Below the pieces are notes generated by a model, which was given only the letters and a program-made list of their open reading frames with translations, was not told the DNA's origin and searched no databases. The translations under genes were made by a program, and so were the position numbers. DNA of 64,000 nt from Odobenus rosmarus divergens (taxonomy: Eukaryota; Chordata; Mammalia; Carnivora; Odobenidae). Shown here one piece after another: positions 21,751 through 31,570 of this stretch (positions are counted from its first letter, which is position 1; each line of letters begins with the position of its first letter). The stretch is from the NCBI RefSeq assembly GCF_000321225.1, contig NW_004450330.1:2942708-3006707 (forward strand), in the 5' to 3' direction.

Positions 21751-22865
21751 GATTTTGTTGGTTTTCTCTATTGATTTTCTGTTTTCAATTTCATTGATTT
21801 CTGCTCTAATTTTTATTTCTTTTCTTCTGCTTACTTTGGCTATAATTTAATCCTCTTTTTCTACTTTCCTAAACTGGAAGCTTTATTTTACATTTTTTTT
21901 ATTTGCTAACATAGAAGTCAATGCTATAAATTTCCCTCTAAGCAGTGCTATTGCTGTATCTCACAAATTTTTATAAGTTGTGTTTTCATTTTCATTTAAT
22001 TCAAAATATTTCTTAATTTGTCTTGAGATTTCTTCTTTGGCCCATATGTTATTTAAAAGTGGTTTAATCTCTAAGTGTTTGGGGAATTTTATGATTATCT
22101 TTCTGTTATTGATTCTTATTCTATTTAATTTGATTGTGGTCTAAGAGAAGCATTGCATTATTTCCATTCTTTTTAATTTGTTAAGTGTGTTTTAAGGCCC
22201 AGAATGCAGTTTATCTTAGTGAATGTTCTTGAGAATAATGTGTAATCTGCTGTTGTTAGATAGAGTAGCCTATTGATGTCAACCATATTTAATTGATTAA
22301 TGCTGCTGTTGAGTTCAACAATGTCCTTGCTGATTTTCTGCCACCTGGATCTGTACATTTCTGATAGAGAAGTGTTAAAGTCATTGGATTATTTTATTTC
22401 TCCTTGAAGTTTTATTAGTTTTTGCCTCATGTATTTTGATATGCTGTCATTAGGTGCATAAACAAAATGATTATTATGTCTTTGTGGAGTATTAACCCCT
22501 TTATCTTTATGTAATGCCCCTCTTTATCCCTGATAACATTCCTTACTCTTTAGTGTGCTCAGTCTGAAATTAATATAACAACTCTCACTTTTTTTAATTA
22601 GTATTGTATATCTACAATATATCAATGTATATTGATTAGTATGATATATCTTTTCACCCCTTTACTTTTGATCTATATGTATCTTCATATTTAAAGTGGG
22701 TTTCTTCTAGAAAACATAGTTGGGTCTTGATTTTTTATCTCCCCTAGCAATCCCTCTTTTATTTGTATATATAGACTACAAATTATTAAAATGATTCTTG
22801 ATATAGTTTGATTAATATCTACAATATTACTTAGTGTTTTTGATTCACTGCCCTTGTTCTTTGTT
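21751..22865 (-). pseudogene. Second old L1: RT N-terminal and endonuclease region
   Basis: Antisense ORF2 continues with tttgttggttttctctattg, gtgtttggggaattttatga and the gtaatctgctgttgttagat block, then enters the endonuclease. The gttaaagtcattggattatt stretch corresponds to the 'GDFNTPLS' side. There are no long open frames. Confidence 0.82.
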
Positions 22866-22876
22866 CCTGTTTTTGT

Positions 22877-23316
22877 GGATTTTTAAAATTTTTTATTATT
22901 TATTTATTTATTTAAATTCAATTAGCCAACATATAGTACACCATTAGTTTCAGATGTAGGGTTCAGTAATTCATCAGTTGCACGTAATACACAGTGCTCA
23001 ACACATCATGTGACTTCCTTAATGCCCATCACCCAGTTACCCCACCCCCCACCCACCTCCCCTCCAGCAGCCCTCAGTTTTTTTCCTATAGTTAAGAGTC
23101 TCTCATGGTTTTTCTCCCTCTCTGATTTCTTCCCATTCAGTTTTCCTTCCCTTCCCCTATGTTCCTCTACACTATTTCTTAAATTCCACATGAGTGAAAC
23201 CATATAATTGTCTTTCTCTGATTGACTTATTTTGCTCAGCATAATACCCTCCAGTTCCATCCATATTGATGTAAATGGTAAGATTTCATTCTTTTTTGAT
23301 GACTGAGTAATAGTCC

Positions 23317-23349
<33 letters not shown>

Positions 23350-23530
23350 CACATCTTCTTTATCCATTCATCTGTTGATGGACATCTGGGTTCTTTCCAT
23401 AGTTTGGTTATTGTGGACATTGCTGCTATAAACATTGGGGTGCTGGTGCCCCTTTGGATCACTACATTTGTATCTTTGGGGTAATTACTTAGTAGTGCAA
23501 TTGCTGGGTCATAAGGTAGCTCTAGTTTTA
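22877..23530 (-). mobile_element. Carnivore L1 3' end inserted in old L1
   Basis: This is antisense L1 3'UTR and ORF2 tail: attcaattagccaacatata, the cagtgctcaacacatcatgt block, the accctccagttccatccata block and ending ggtagctctagttttac. The TSD cctgtttttgt (22866-22876) and cctatttttgt (23531-23541) matches 10 of 11. A (GT)n run sits at 23319-23348. Minus frames here match only the end of ORF2. Confidence 0.88.
23319..23348. repeat. (TG)n microsatellite
   Basis: About 15 TG units lie inside the L1 3' part, at the position where carnivore L1s often carry a (TA/CA)n stretch. Confidence 0.95.
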
Positions 23531-23541
23531 CCTATTTTTGT

Positions 23542-23573
23542 TTCTTGTTATCTTTCTGCCTTTTGTGGTTTTT
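23542..23573 (-). mobile_element. Second old L1, short piece
   Basis: A few tens of bases of the host L1 lie between the inserted L1 3' end and the next SINE. They are recognised only by position. Confidence 0.4.
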
Positions 23574-23585
23574 ATTAAGGATTTT

Positions 23586-23774
23586 TAAAAATGATTTTAT
23601 TTATTTATTTGAGAGAGAGAATGAGTGGTGGGAGGGACAGAGGGAGAGAGAGAGAAGCAGACTCCCTGCTGAGCAGGAAGCCCAATGTGGGGCTCAATCC
23701 CAGGACAGGACTTGGAGATCATGATCTGAGCCGAAGGCAGACGCCTAACAACTGAGCCACCCAAGCGCCCTTTA
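23586..23774 (-). mobile_element. SINEC, full length
   Basis: This is a reversed SINEC with a GA-rich middle and a cccaggacaggacttggaga variant near the B-box side. The TSD attaaggatttt is identical at 23574-23585 and 23775-23786. Confidence 0.94.
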
Positions 23775-23786
23775 ATTAAGGATTTT

Positions 23787-24357
23787 ATATGATTCCTTTC
23801 TCAGCATATTAGTTTTAATATTTTTAAAAATTTTTTTAATGGTTACCCTACAATGTATATTTACAACTAATCCAACCCACTTTCAAATAAAACTATAGTA
23901 CTCATAAGTAGTGCAAGATCTTATAATAAAATATTCCTAATTCCTCCTTTTCATTTATACATAAGCATTCCTAATTGAATATATTGTTGCTATTATCACT
24001 TTGAACAAACTGTTAGATTGATTTCATAATAAGAAAAACAATTTTATTTTAACTTCACCAATTTATTCTCCAATGTTCTTCCTTTCTTTATGTAGCTCCA
24101 AGTTTCTGTCTTATATCATTTTCCTTCTCTCTATAGAGCTCCTTTTAATATTTCATGCAAGGCTGGTCTACTGACAACAAATTCCCTCAACTTTTTGTTT
24201 GTCTGAGAAAGTATTTATTCTCTTTCATTTTTGAAAGATAATTTTGCAAGGTACCAGATTCTAGGTTGGTGGTGGTTTTTGTCTGTTGTTTTTTTGTTAT
24301 CTCAAGACTTAAAATATTCCATTTCATTCTCTTCTTGTTTGCATGCTTTCTGAGGAT
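23787..24357 (-). mobile_element. Second old L1: ORF1/ORF2 junction and ORF1 3' part
   Basis: The antisense run of tttcatgcaaggctggtcta and ctgagaaagtatttattctc is the same landmark seen in the first old L1 at 16240-16300. It places this copy in the same general L1 lineage and orientation. Confidence 0.75.
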
Positions 24358-24372
24358 AAGTTGGATGTAATT

Positions 24373-24555
24373 TTTTTCTAAGATTTTACTTATTTATTTT
24401 ACAAAGAGAGCACAAGCAGGGAAAAATACAGAGGGAGAGGGAGAAGCAGGCTTCCAGCTGAGCAAGGAGCATGATGTGGGACTCGATCCCAGGACCCTGG
24501 GATCATGACCTGAGCCAAAAGCAGATGCTTAACTGACTGAGCCACCCAGGTGCCC
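24373..24555 (-). mobile_element. SINEC, full length, inside L1 ORF1
   Basis: This is a reversed SINEC ending in gagccacccaggtgccc. The TSD aagttggatgtaatt (24358-24372) and aagttggatggaatt (24556-24570) matches 14 of 15. Confidence 0.95.
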
Positions 24556-24570
24556 AAGTTGGATGGAATT

Positions 24571-25220
24571 CTTATTTTTGCTTTTATATTAGGTAAGGTA
24601 TGTTTTTCCTCTGGTTTCTTTCAAGATTTTTTCTTATTCTTTTATTTTCTGAAGTTTGAATAGGATATGTACAAGTGTAGGTTTTTTTGGACATCTATCC
24701 TCCTTAGTGTTCTCTGAGCTTCATGAATCTGCAGTTTGATGTCTGACATAATTTGGGGGGAAATTCTCAGTCATTATTGCTTTAAATATATCTTCTGTTC
24801 CAATCTTTATATTCTTTCTGGTATTATCATTAAGGATATGTTACACTTTTTGTAGTTGTCCCATAGTTCTTGAATATTCTGTTTTGGCTTTTCTTTCCAG
24901 TCCTTTTTTCTCTTTGTTTTGGAAACTTCTATTGGTATATCCTCAAACTCAGAGATTATTTCCTCAGCCATGTCAAGACTAATAATAAGCCCATCAAAGG
25001 CAGTCTTCATTTCTGTTGTAGTGCTTCTTATCTCTAGCATTTTTTTATTCTTTCTGAGAATTTCCATCTGTCTACATTATCAATCTGTTCTTACATGTTA
25101 TCTACTTTTCCTTCAAAACCCTTAGCATATTAACCATAGCTTTAAGTAAATTTCCTGATCTGACAATTCCAACATTTCTGCCATAACTGACACTGGTTCT
25201 GATGCTTGCTCAGTCTCTTA
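24571..25220 (-). pseudogene. Second old L1: ORF1 coiled-coil to RRM
   Basis: On the minus strand, 25067-24807 reads the ORF1 coiled-coil/RRM junction. It shows the DMAEEIISEFEDI heptad segment and then NIQELWDNYKKCNI, the very conserved lead into the RRM. The rest is interrupted by stops. The order of coiled coil then RRM agrees with L1 ORF1p. Confidence 0.85.
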
Positions 25221-25222
25221 AA

Positions 25223-25245
25223 TTTTTTTTTTTTTTTTTTTTTTT
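25223..25245. repeat. Poly(T) run of 23
   Basis: A homopolymer lies between L1 ORF1 and L1 5'UTR-like sequence. It may be the remnant tail of a vanished minus-strand insertion or simple slippage. Confidence 0.9.
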
Positions 25246-25910
25246 GCCTTTCAGCATGCCTTATAATTTTGAAAGGTTGGTATGGTGCATTGGGTAAAAG
25301 AAACTGTGATAAATAGACCTTTAGTAATAGAGCAGTAAGGTGTGTGAGGGTATGAAACATTCTACAGTGTAATGATTAGGTTTCAGTCTTTTGATAAGCC
25401 TGTGACTCTGGACTGTGAACTTCACCAGTGCTTCTCAGTTAGTCTCCCCTACCATAGGTGGGATAGGATAGCAGAGGGGACAAGAATTGGTTATTTTCCT
25501 TCTGTGACATGGAAGGCTAAACCATCCCCCACATGGAAGGTCAGAGTCAGCTAGATTTGGCTATTTCCCTTTCCCCAAATAGATTAGGCTCTAACAAAAT
25601 CCCAGCAGATTAGGCTCTTGTAAAATACTTCCTTCTGAGGGTAGGTTTTGCTAATAAGAACAGAATGACCTGGTGTATTTGAAAATGTTCCTCTACTTCT
25701 ACTGGAAGCATGAGGGGATTTGTCTCTGATATTCACTATGAGGATCTGATAGAGCTCCTGGAGGTAAATCTTACAATACTGTGGGGGCTTCCCTATTACT
25801 GAGTCTCTAGCAATTCATCAATTACAGTTTAAATTTTTCTACTCTGGCACTAGTGCTCATAGTTTTCTAATCCAGTAAATTATGATTTTTTTTGTATCCA
25901 TCTGATTGTC
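25246..25910 (-). mobile_element. Second old L1: 5' region
   Basis: This is antisense 5'UTR/5' ORF1 sequence with the landmarks cagtgcttctcagttagtct, the 'aaatcccagcagattaggc' block, and gggggcttccctattactga. It ends at about 25905, where a MaLR-type LTR begins. Confidence 0.65.
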
Positions 25911-25916
25911 TCTGAC

Positions 25917-26379
25917 TGTGATGCTTAATTTTATGTCAACTTGTCTGGCCATGGGGTGCCTGGATTAAATATCATTTATCGGAGTGTTTCTGAGAATGAT
26001 TCTGGAAGAGATTAACATTTGAATCAGTGGAATCTTTAAAGTAGATTGATCTAGTGTGGATGAGCATCATCCAATCAAAGGCCTGAAGAGAACAAAAGAC
26101 AGAGGAAGGAGCAATTTGCTCTTTTTTTTTGCCTCATTGTTTCAGCTGGGACATCTTATCTCATCTTGTCCTGCCCTCAGATTAAGATTTGTACCATTGG
26201 GTCCCTTGCTTCTTAGGCCTTCAGATTCGGACTGATTTATACTGCCAGCTTTCTTAGGTTTCCAGCTTGCAGAGAGCAGATTATGGGACTATCCATCCTC
26301 CATAATCCTGTTAGTCAATTCCTCATTTATATATACATAGTCTCCTATTGATTTTGTTTCTCTGGAGAACCCTAATGCA
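25917..26379 (+). mobile_element. MaLR-type LTR, left (family not assigned)
   Basis: This LTR-like unit starts TG (near tgtgatgcttaattttatgt) and ends CA (gagaaccctaatgca), about 460 bp. It includes the 'gatgagcatcatccaatc' block, the cagcttgcagagagcagatt block and a decayed polyadenylation region near ctcatttatatatac. It is joined directly to a MaLR internal region, but its sequence is unlike the right LTR. Confidence 0.65.
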
Positions 26380-27733
26380 GGAATTGGTACCAAGAAATGG
26401 GAATGCTGCTGTTGCAACTACCAAGGATGTGGAGGCACCTTGGAACTGGGTAATGGGTAGAAGCTGAAAGAGTTTTGAGGTACATGCTAGTTAAAGGCTA
26501 CATTGCCATGAATGGACTATTAAAGATGATTTGGTGAGAGCTCAGAAAGAAAAAAATAGAGCTGTAAAGAAAGCTTTAATCTTCTTAGAAAATACTGAAG
26601 TAATCCTGAGCAAAGTGTTGGTAGAAACATGAACAGTACAGGCCATTCTGATATGATCTCAGATGGAAACGAGAAACATGGTATTGGAAACTGGAGAAAA
26701 GGTAGTCCTTGTTATAACATGGCAGAAAAAAAAAAAAATTGGCTGATTTGTATTTGTGTTCTAGTGTTTTATAGAAAGTAGAACTTGTGAGCAATGAAAT
26801 TGGATATTTGGCTGAGGAGACATCTAAGCAAAGTGTTGAAGGAGTGGCCTGGTTCCTCCTGACTTTTTATAGTAAAATGTGACAAAAGAGGAATTTTTGG
26901 AAATGGAATTTTTAAGCAAAAGGAACCAAAACTTAAAGATTTGAAAAATTCTCACCCTATCCTTATTACACAAAAAGAATGAGAAAGCATGTTCAGAAAA
27001 GAACACTAAGGGTACAGCCAAGAGATCATTTGATGAAAAGATTAATGTGGATATAAACCATGGACATAAATAGCCATCTCAACCAAAGCCAGGTGCTTTT
27101 CTTCAAGACAAGGGAAGAATGACATCCCCTCCCCACAAGGTGATTTAAAGATCACTGGAGCTGCCATTTCTACCATGTCCCAGACTGAAAGGGCCCAGGG
27201 CACAGAATAGTTTCAGAGTGAAGCTGCCTCTCTGGTGCCTCAGTGGTGGGGCCCTGGCAAAAAGCTGCAGCAAGGGCAGTGTTACCACAGAGAGCAAGAC
27301 ATGGATTGTACCCCCACTGAGTCTTGAGGGTGCTATTGTTACCCTAGTGAGTCCAGAGGGCAGAACTTTGAGCCAAATAGGATTATTCTCAAGCCTCAAG
27401 CCTTAATATTATTTGCCCTGTTAAGTTTTGGACTTACTTGAAACCCGTAAGTCCTTTCTTCTTTCCTAGTTTTCCCTTTGGAATGGAAATGTCTATTCCA
27501 TGCCTGCCCCACCATTGTATTTTGGAAGCACATAACCTTAGCAGGAGAGGAATTTGCCTCCGGATAAATCTTGAGCCTCACCCATATCTAACTTAGATGA
27601 TATTTAGATGAGACTTTAGACTTGGATTTTAGAGTTGATGCTGGAATAAATTCAGACTTTGGGGGTTGTTGGGATATAATGAATGTATTTTACATGCATT
27701 AAGGACATGAATTTTGGGAGACCAGGGTTGGAA
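26380..27733 (+). mobile_element. MaLR internal region (MST/THE1-int-like), decayed
   Basis: It begins gaattggtaccaagaaatgg, typical of the first internal bases after a MaLR LTR. It runs through tttggaactgggtaatgggt-like and catgctagttaaaggctaca landmarks and the gaagtaatcctgagcaaagt region, and ends gggagaccagggttgg before the next LTR. MaLR elements are non-autonomous relatives of ERV-L without a working pol. No long open frame persists, so this is a fossil. Confidence 0.8.
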
Positions 27734-28086
27734 AGTTATAGACCAAATATTTTTGTCCCTTCAAAATTCATATGTTGAAATCCTAACCTCCAATGTGATG
27801 GTATCTGGACCTGGAGCTTTGGGGATGTGAGTAGGTCATAAGGATAGAGCCCTCATGAATGGGACTGTTGTCTTTATAAAAGCTCTCTTGCCCTTCCTCC
27901 CTATGTATGGACACAACAAGAAGACAGCTGTCTATAAACCAGATAGTGGGCTCTCACCAGACACCAAATTTGTTGCTGCCATGATCTTGGTCTTCCCATC
28001 CTCCAGAATTGTGAGAAATATATGTTTGTTGTTTAAGCTACCCAGTTTATGGTATTTTTGTTAGAGTAGCCCAAAATGACTATGAT
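27734..28086 (+). mobile_element. MST-like MaLR LTR, right
   Basis: Landmarks in order: ttatagaccaaatatttttg, aattcatatgttgaaatcct, gtgatggtatctggacctgg, cctcatgaatgggactgttg, gtgggctctcaccagacacc, and ctccagaattgtgagaaata ahead of gctacccagtttatggtatt. This is the MST/THE1 side of the MaLR family, in the same orientation as the internal region. Confidence 0.85.
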
Positions 28087-28329
28087 TTTTAGGACACTGA
28101 ATTACCCTGTAACCTCACTACTCTGGTGGATCTAAGAAGAAATGTGGATTTTCCTGTTTGTTCAGCTTTTTGTTATTAGGACAGATTGGTAACTTCTAGG
28201 CTCTTTACATCCTGGTCTGGATACTAGAAGTCCCTGCTGAAATTATTTTTCAGAAACATTTTTCATAAGAGCTGAGAAGCAAGACTCAAAGTTATATTAC
28301 CAGGCTAGTAGCAGACTACTAGAATACTA

Positions 28330-28505
28330 AATATTTGTTCAACATGCATTTATTTAGTCCCAACTTGTGTCTTGAGGGCTCTGCAACTGTACTAGTTACA
28401 GGGCATATATAATAGAAATCAGTTATAATTACCAACCTCAAGGAGCTGGGGGGGAGGCAAGATAGAAGGAAACATGTAATCACATTTTTAAAAAAGAAAA
28501 AATTC
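28330..28505 (-). mobile_element. L2 LINE fragment
   Basis: This is the reversed L2 3' end: catgcatttatttagtccca, then a caacctcaaggagctggggg block. It is ancient and diverged. Confidence 0.55.
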
Positions 28506-28959
28506 TCCAAATCCTGATCTGAGAAAGAACATGTTTTGAGTGATGTAATTTATGATGTCATTTTGGGATAAAGTATTACTCCTGATTAATTTTTAAACAA
28601 TTTCCCTACAAATTTTAATAGATAAAAATTTGCTCTGGGGGATCAAGTAATCAGTCACCCTGACAACTGTCAATCAAGAATCTGGTGATTTTTAACCATT
28701 CTCTTTTTTTTTTTTTTTTTTTGATATCTGATTGACAATAGTTACCTAATCATTCTTCAAACTCTAAAATTTCTTACCAAGAAAAAAATCTTTAAATAGG
28801 CCAATGTACTCTCTTATAGGTCTTTTCCTTGCAATAGAGTTGTAATAAACCTTTGACACATGCTCAGAAATAAATTTCCTGAAAAGCCTTATTTAACATT
28901 GCAATAGAAAATTACTCAGAGTTGTAATAGAAGTTATCACAAGGATGTAGGGAACACTT
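28506..28959. other. Unclassified, poly(T) run inside
   Basis: No clear family. A T18-19 run at 28704-28722 is followed by tgatatctgattgacaatag, which could be a tail of an unrecognised minus-strand insertion. Confidence 0.4.
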
Positions 28960-29105
28960 GAATTTTGGATTTATAAGTGGGTGGGGTGGAGAAGGAAGGC
29001 ATTCATTCAGAAGTGACATCTAAGTTGAATACTATGAATGAGTAGAACAAAGGGCAATGGGGAGATGGGAGCAGCCTGAGAGAGTAGCAAAGAAAAGGAC
29101 CTAGA
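28960..29105 (-). mobile_element. L2 LINE fragment
   Basis: This weak L2 similarity (agaagtgacatctaagttga segment) is in the same orientation as the fragment at 28330 and is possibly the same copy. Confidence 0.4.
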
Positions 29106-29109
29106 AGAG

Positions 29110-29575
29110 GAAAAGTATTACCTCTGTAGCACGTGGCTGCCCTGCTGATGTCCATTGGACCTAACAACATCCTTGTTCTACAGTACACTTTCACCTGCGT
29201 GTATCTGCATCTCCATCTGAGTTATCCCCCAGGAGGCAGAAGGGCATTCTTCCTTCTTCTAGGAAATGCTGGTAAAAAACCTGGGAGGAATGACATCCCC
29301 AAGAGTTGTCCTCAACCAATGACAGAGTGGTGCAGTTGATATGTAAATTCCCCTAGTCATTCTCCCCTCACATGGAATAATTCTAAGTGTGTTTCACAAT
29401 GTTTCCCAGAACGTCACCCTGGGATTTGGCTCCAGTCCCCACTGTGGGCACTCACTTCCTTTTCCTGTGTCACTGCCCCACTCCCCGCCAGTATTTTCTA
29501 TGCTTCCCAAATAAACTGCTTTGCACACCAGTTCTTGTCATAGGATCTGTTTTGGGGAATTCAAACTGAGCAGCC
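29110..29575 (+). mobile_element. LTR-like repeat, family not assigned
   Basis: This 3' LTR-like structure has an AATAAA at 29510-29515 and then ctgctttgcacaccagttct, gtcataggatctgttttggg and a gaattcaaactgagca end. The 5' boundary is uncertain. A 60-68 codon frame across it has no recognisable protein features. Confidence 0.4.
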
Positions 29576-29589
29576 TGTTTGTGGTAATT

Positions 29590-29671
29590 GCAAACAGCTA
29601 AGCAACAGAGAGTTAACTTGCGATATGCAAAAAGGTAAAAGCAAGGTTGGGCCAGAGTATGTAGGGCCCTG
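29590..29671 (-). mobile_element. L2 LINE fragment
   Basis: The ggccagagtatgtagggccc stretch is the L2 'gatcatgtagggccttgtagg' landmark. It is cut on its right by the palindromic element. Confidence 0.5.
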
Positions 29672-29840
29672 ATTTGCCATATTTAGCACACAGAAATACA
29701 GGATGCCCAGTTAAACTTTAATTTCAGATAAACAACAAATAACTGATTAAAATAAGTATGAATGGCACACAGTTACACTAAAAAATTTTGTTTATCTAAA
29801 TTATACTTACTGGGTATCCTGTATTTTATCTGGCATTGCT
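29672..29840. repeat. Palindromic MITE-like element, copy 1
   Basis: The left arm (29672-29738: ttgccatatttagcac, then aaatacaggatgcccagtta and atttcagataaacaa) is mirrored by the right arm (29786-29840: tttgtttatctaaatt, then tgggtatcctgtattttatc and tggcattgct). The RNA or single strand would fold into a long hairpin. A second copy lies at 54717-54911. It resembles a common mammalian inverted-repeat element whose name I cannot assign. Confidence 0.8.
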
Positions 29841-30573
29841 ATGAGATCTAACAGTGATTTGGAGCTTTATCAGTAGGACACTTTGGTTCCAGTGTGGAGC
29901 ATGGATTTGAAAAAGGCTGGGGCTACCAGTGAGAAGACATAGCCATTGCCCAGAGATGAGGCCTGGGCCTGGAACTGTCAGGGAGATGGGAGCAGTAGAT
30001 GGAAGGCGTAAGGGAAAGCTATCTGCACTTAGACTATTTGCCAGGGCAAAAGGACTATCTTATTAAATAGAATGGGAAAAGCCTACCAAAAATGAATGCA
30101 AGATGTCCTGAAAATGTCCCCCAGAATGTTTAGAAAAAGACAAACTAGCAATGCAGGGCCTCCCTTCCTTACCTCCTTGATGTGCTCATGCCCATGGAGT
30201 AGAACACCCTTCCTTAGGCCCAAACACCTTGCACCCTGAGTCAGGCTGCAGGAGAGGCTTTCGGCCTGAGCACTCCTGAATTGCTCTGCTGACCTGAATT
30301 AGAGTGGGCTCAGCTCAGTGCTGTCCCCAGATGAGCCCTTGACCAAAGCCTCTGGAAATTACCAGCTGTGCGTGGCAAGGGGCACTAACGAAAAGCAAAT
30401 TCTCTTTAGCTCACTTTCTCTTTGTTGTTGTTGTTCCCGGAGATGGACCTTCCCCTATTCGATAACCCCAGCCATGATGCACACATTCCTCAGAATAATG
30501 TCACAGAAAATCCATTCTCAACATGGTAAGGAATAGGAAGCACATTTGGAATCACACAGTGTTCTACATGTGA
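29841..30573. other. Unique sequence, tail of L2 possible
   Basis: 29841-29900 may continue the L2. The rest shows nothing recognisable. A (TTG)n patch lies at 30421-30436. A 72-codon plus frame at 30318-30536 has no known features. Confidence 0.4.
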
Positions 30574-30589
30574 AGAGCTCTTCAGTTTC

Positions 30590-30797
30590 TTTCTTTCTTT
30601 TTTTTTTTTTAAAGATTTTATTTATTTATTTGAGAGAGAGAGAATGAGAGACAGAGAGCACAAGAGGAAAGAGGGTCAGAGGGAGAAGCAGACTCCCCGC
30701 TGAGCAGGGAGCCCGATATGGGACTCGATCCCGGGACTCCAGGATCATGACCTGAGCCGAAGGCAGTCGCTCAACCAACTGAGCCACCCAGGCACCC
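30590..30797 (-). mobile_element. SINEC, full length, perfect TSD
   Basis: It starts with a long (TTTC)nT run, then aaagattttatttatttatt, the GA-rich part, and gactcgatcccgggactcca, ending at gagccacccaggcaccc. The 16-bp TSD agagctcttcagtttc is identical at 30574-30589 and 30798-30813, which suggests a younger insertion. Confidence 0.96.
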
Positions 30798-30813
30798 AGA
30801 GCTCTTCAGTTTC

Positions 30814-31299
30814 ATTTCAACTTTCATGAAGGAAATTCTATTCGTGTGGGAATCCACTTCAGAAACAATATATTGAAAAAGAAAGAAGAAAAATGAACCC
30901 CATTATACCAATGGTACATTCTGTCTTCTGTTTTGCTCTGTTTCTGAATTTGTAAAATACACACCAAAGATTATTAGAGAACATAATTTGAATTGCTTCA
31001 CGCCAAAGTTAAAGTGTTAAAAGATTTAAAAAAAAAAAACTGCAGCAAAATGAAAACAGCCTTTCCTTCATTTTCTAACACCTGAATTTGATTGCAACTT
31101 TCATTTCTGAAATTGTGCAGGCCTATTTCCTCAAACTAAATTACAAATACTCATATCAGACACTAAAAAGACATATGCATAAGTAGTTACCTAGAAGTCA
31201 TGTGTTTTCTACCACATTCACATATACACATAGACACTGGAGTATGAGTGATTTGTGCAAGCCAAGCTATTGATTACACATTCATCCACCCCACAGTAG
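30814..31299. other. Unique AT-rich sequence
   Basis: No exon or repeat seen. A run of A lies at 31028-31039. Confidence 0.45.
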
Positions 31300-31570
31300 T
31301 CATTAGGATGGACCCTAATTCAATATGACTGGCGTTCTTATAAGAGAGAGACATTAGGGATGTGCATCCACAGTGGAAAGACCGTGTGAGGACACTGTGA
31401 GAAGGCAATCATCTACAAGCCAAGGACAGGGGCCTCAGGAGAAACCATCTCTGCCAACTCCTCAATCCTGGACTTCTAGCCTCCAGAATTGCAAGAAAAT
31501 TAATTTCTGTTGTTTAAACCACCCAATTTGTGTTACCTTATTATGATAGTCCTATTAAACTAATTATAGT
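31300..31570 (+). mobile_element. MLT1-like MaLR LTR, 5'-incomplete
   Basis: It contains gaccctaattcaatatgact, a gtgtgaggacactgtgagaa block, ggacttctagcctccagaat and the 'aaaccacccaatttgtgtta' end. The first third is missing or too decayed to see. Confidence 0.7.
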
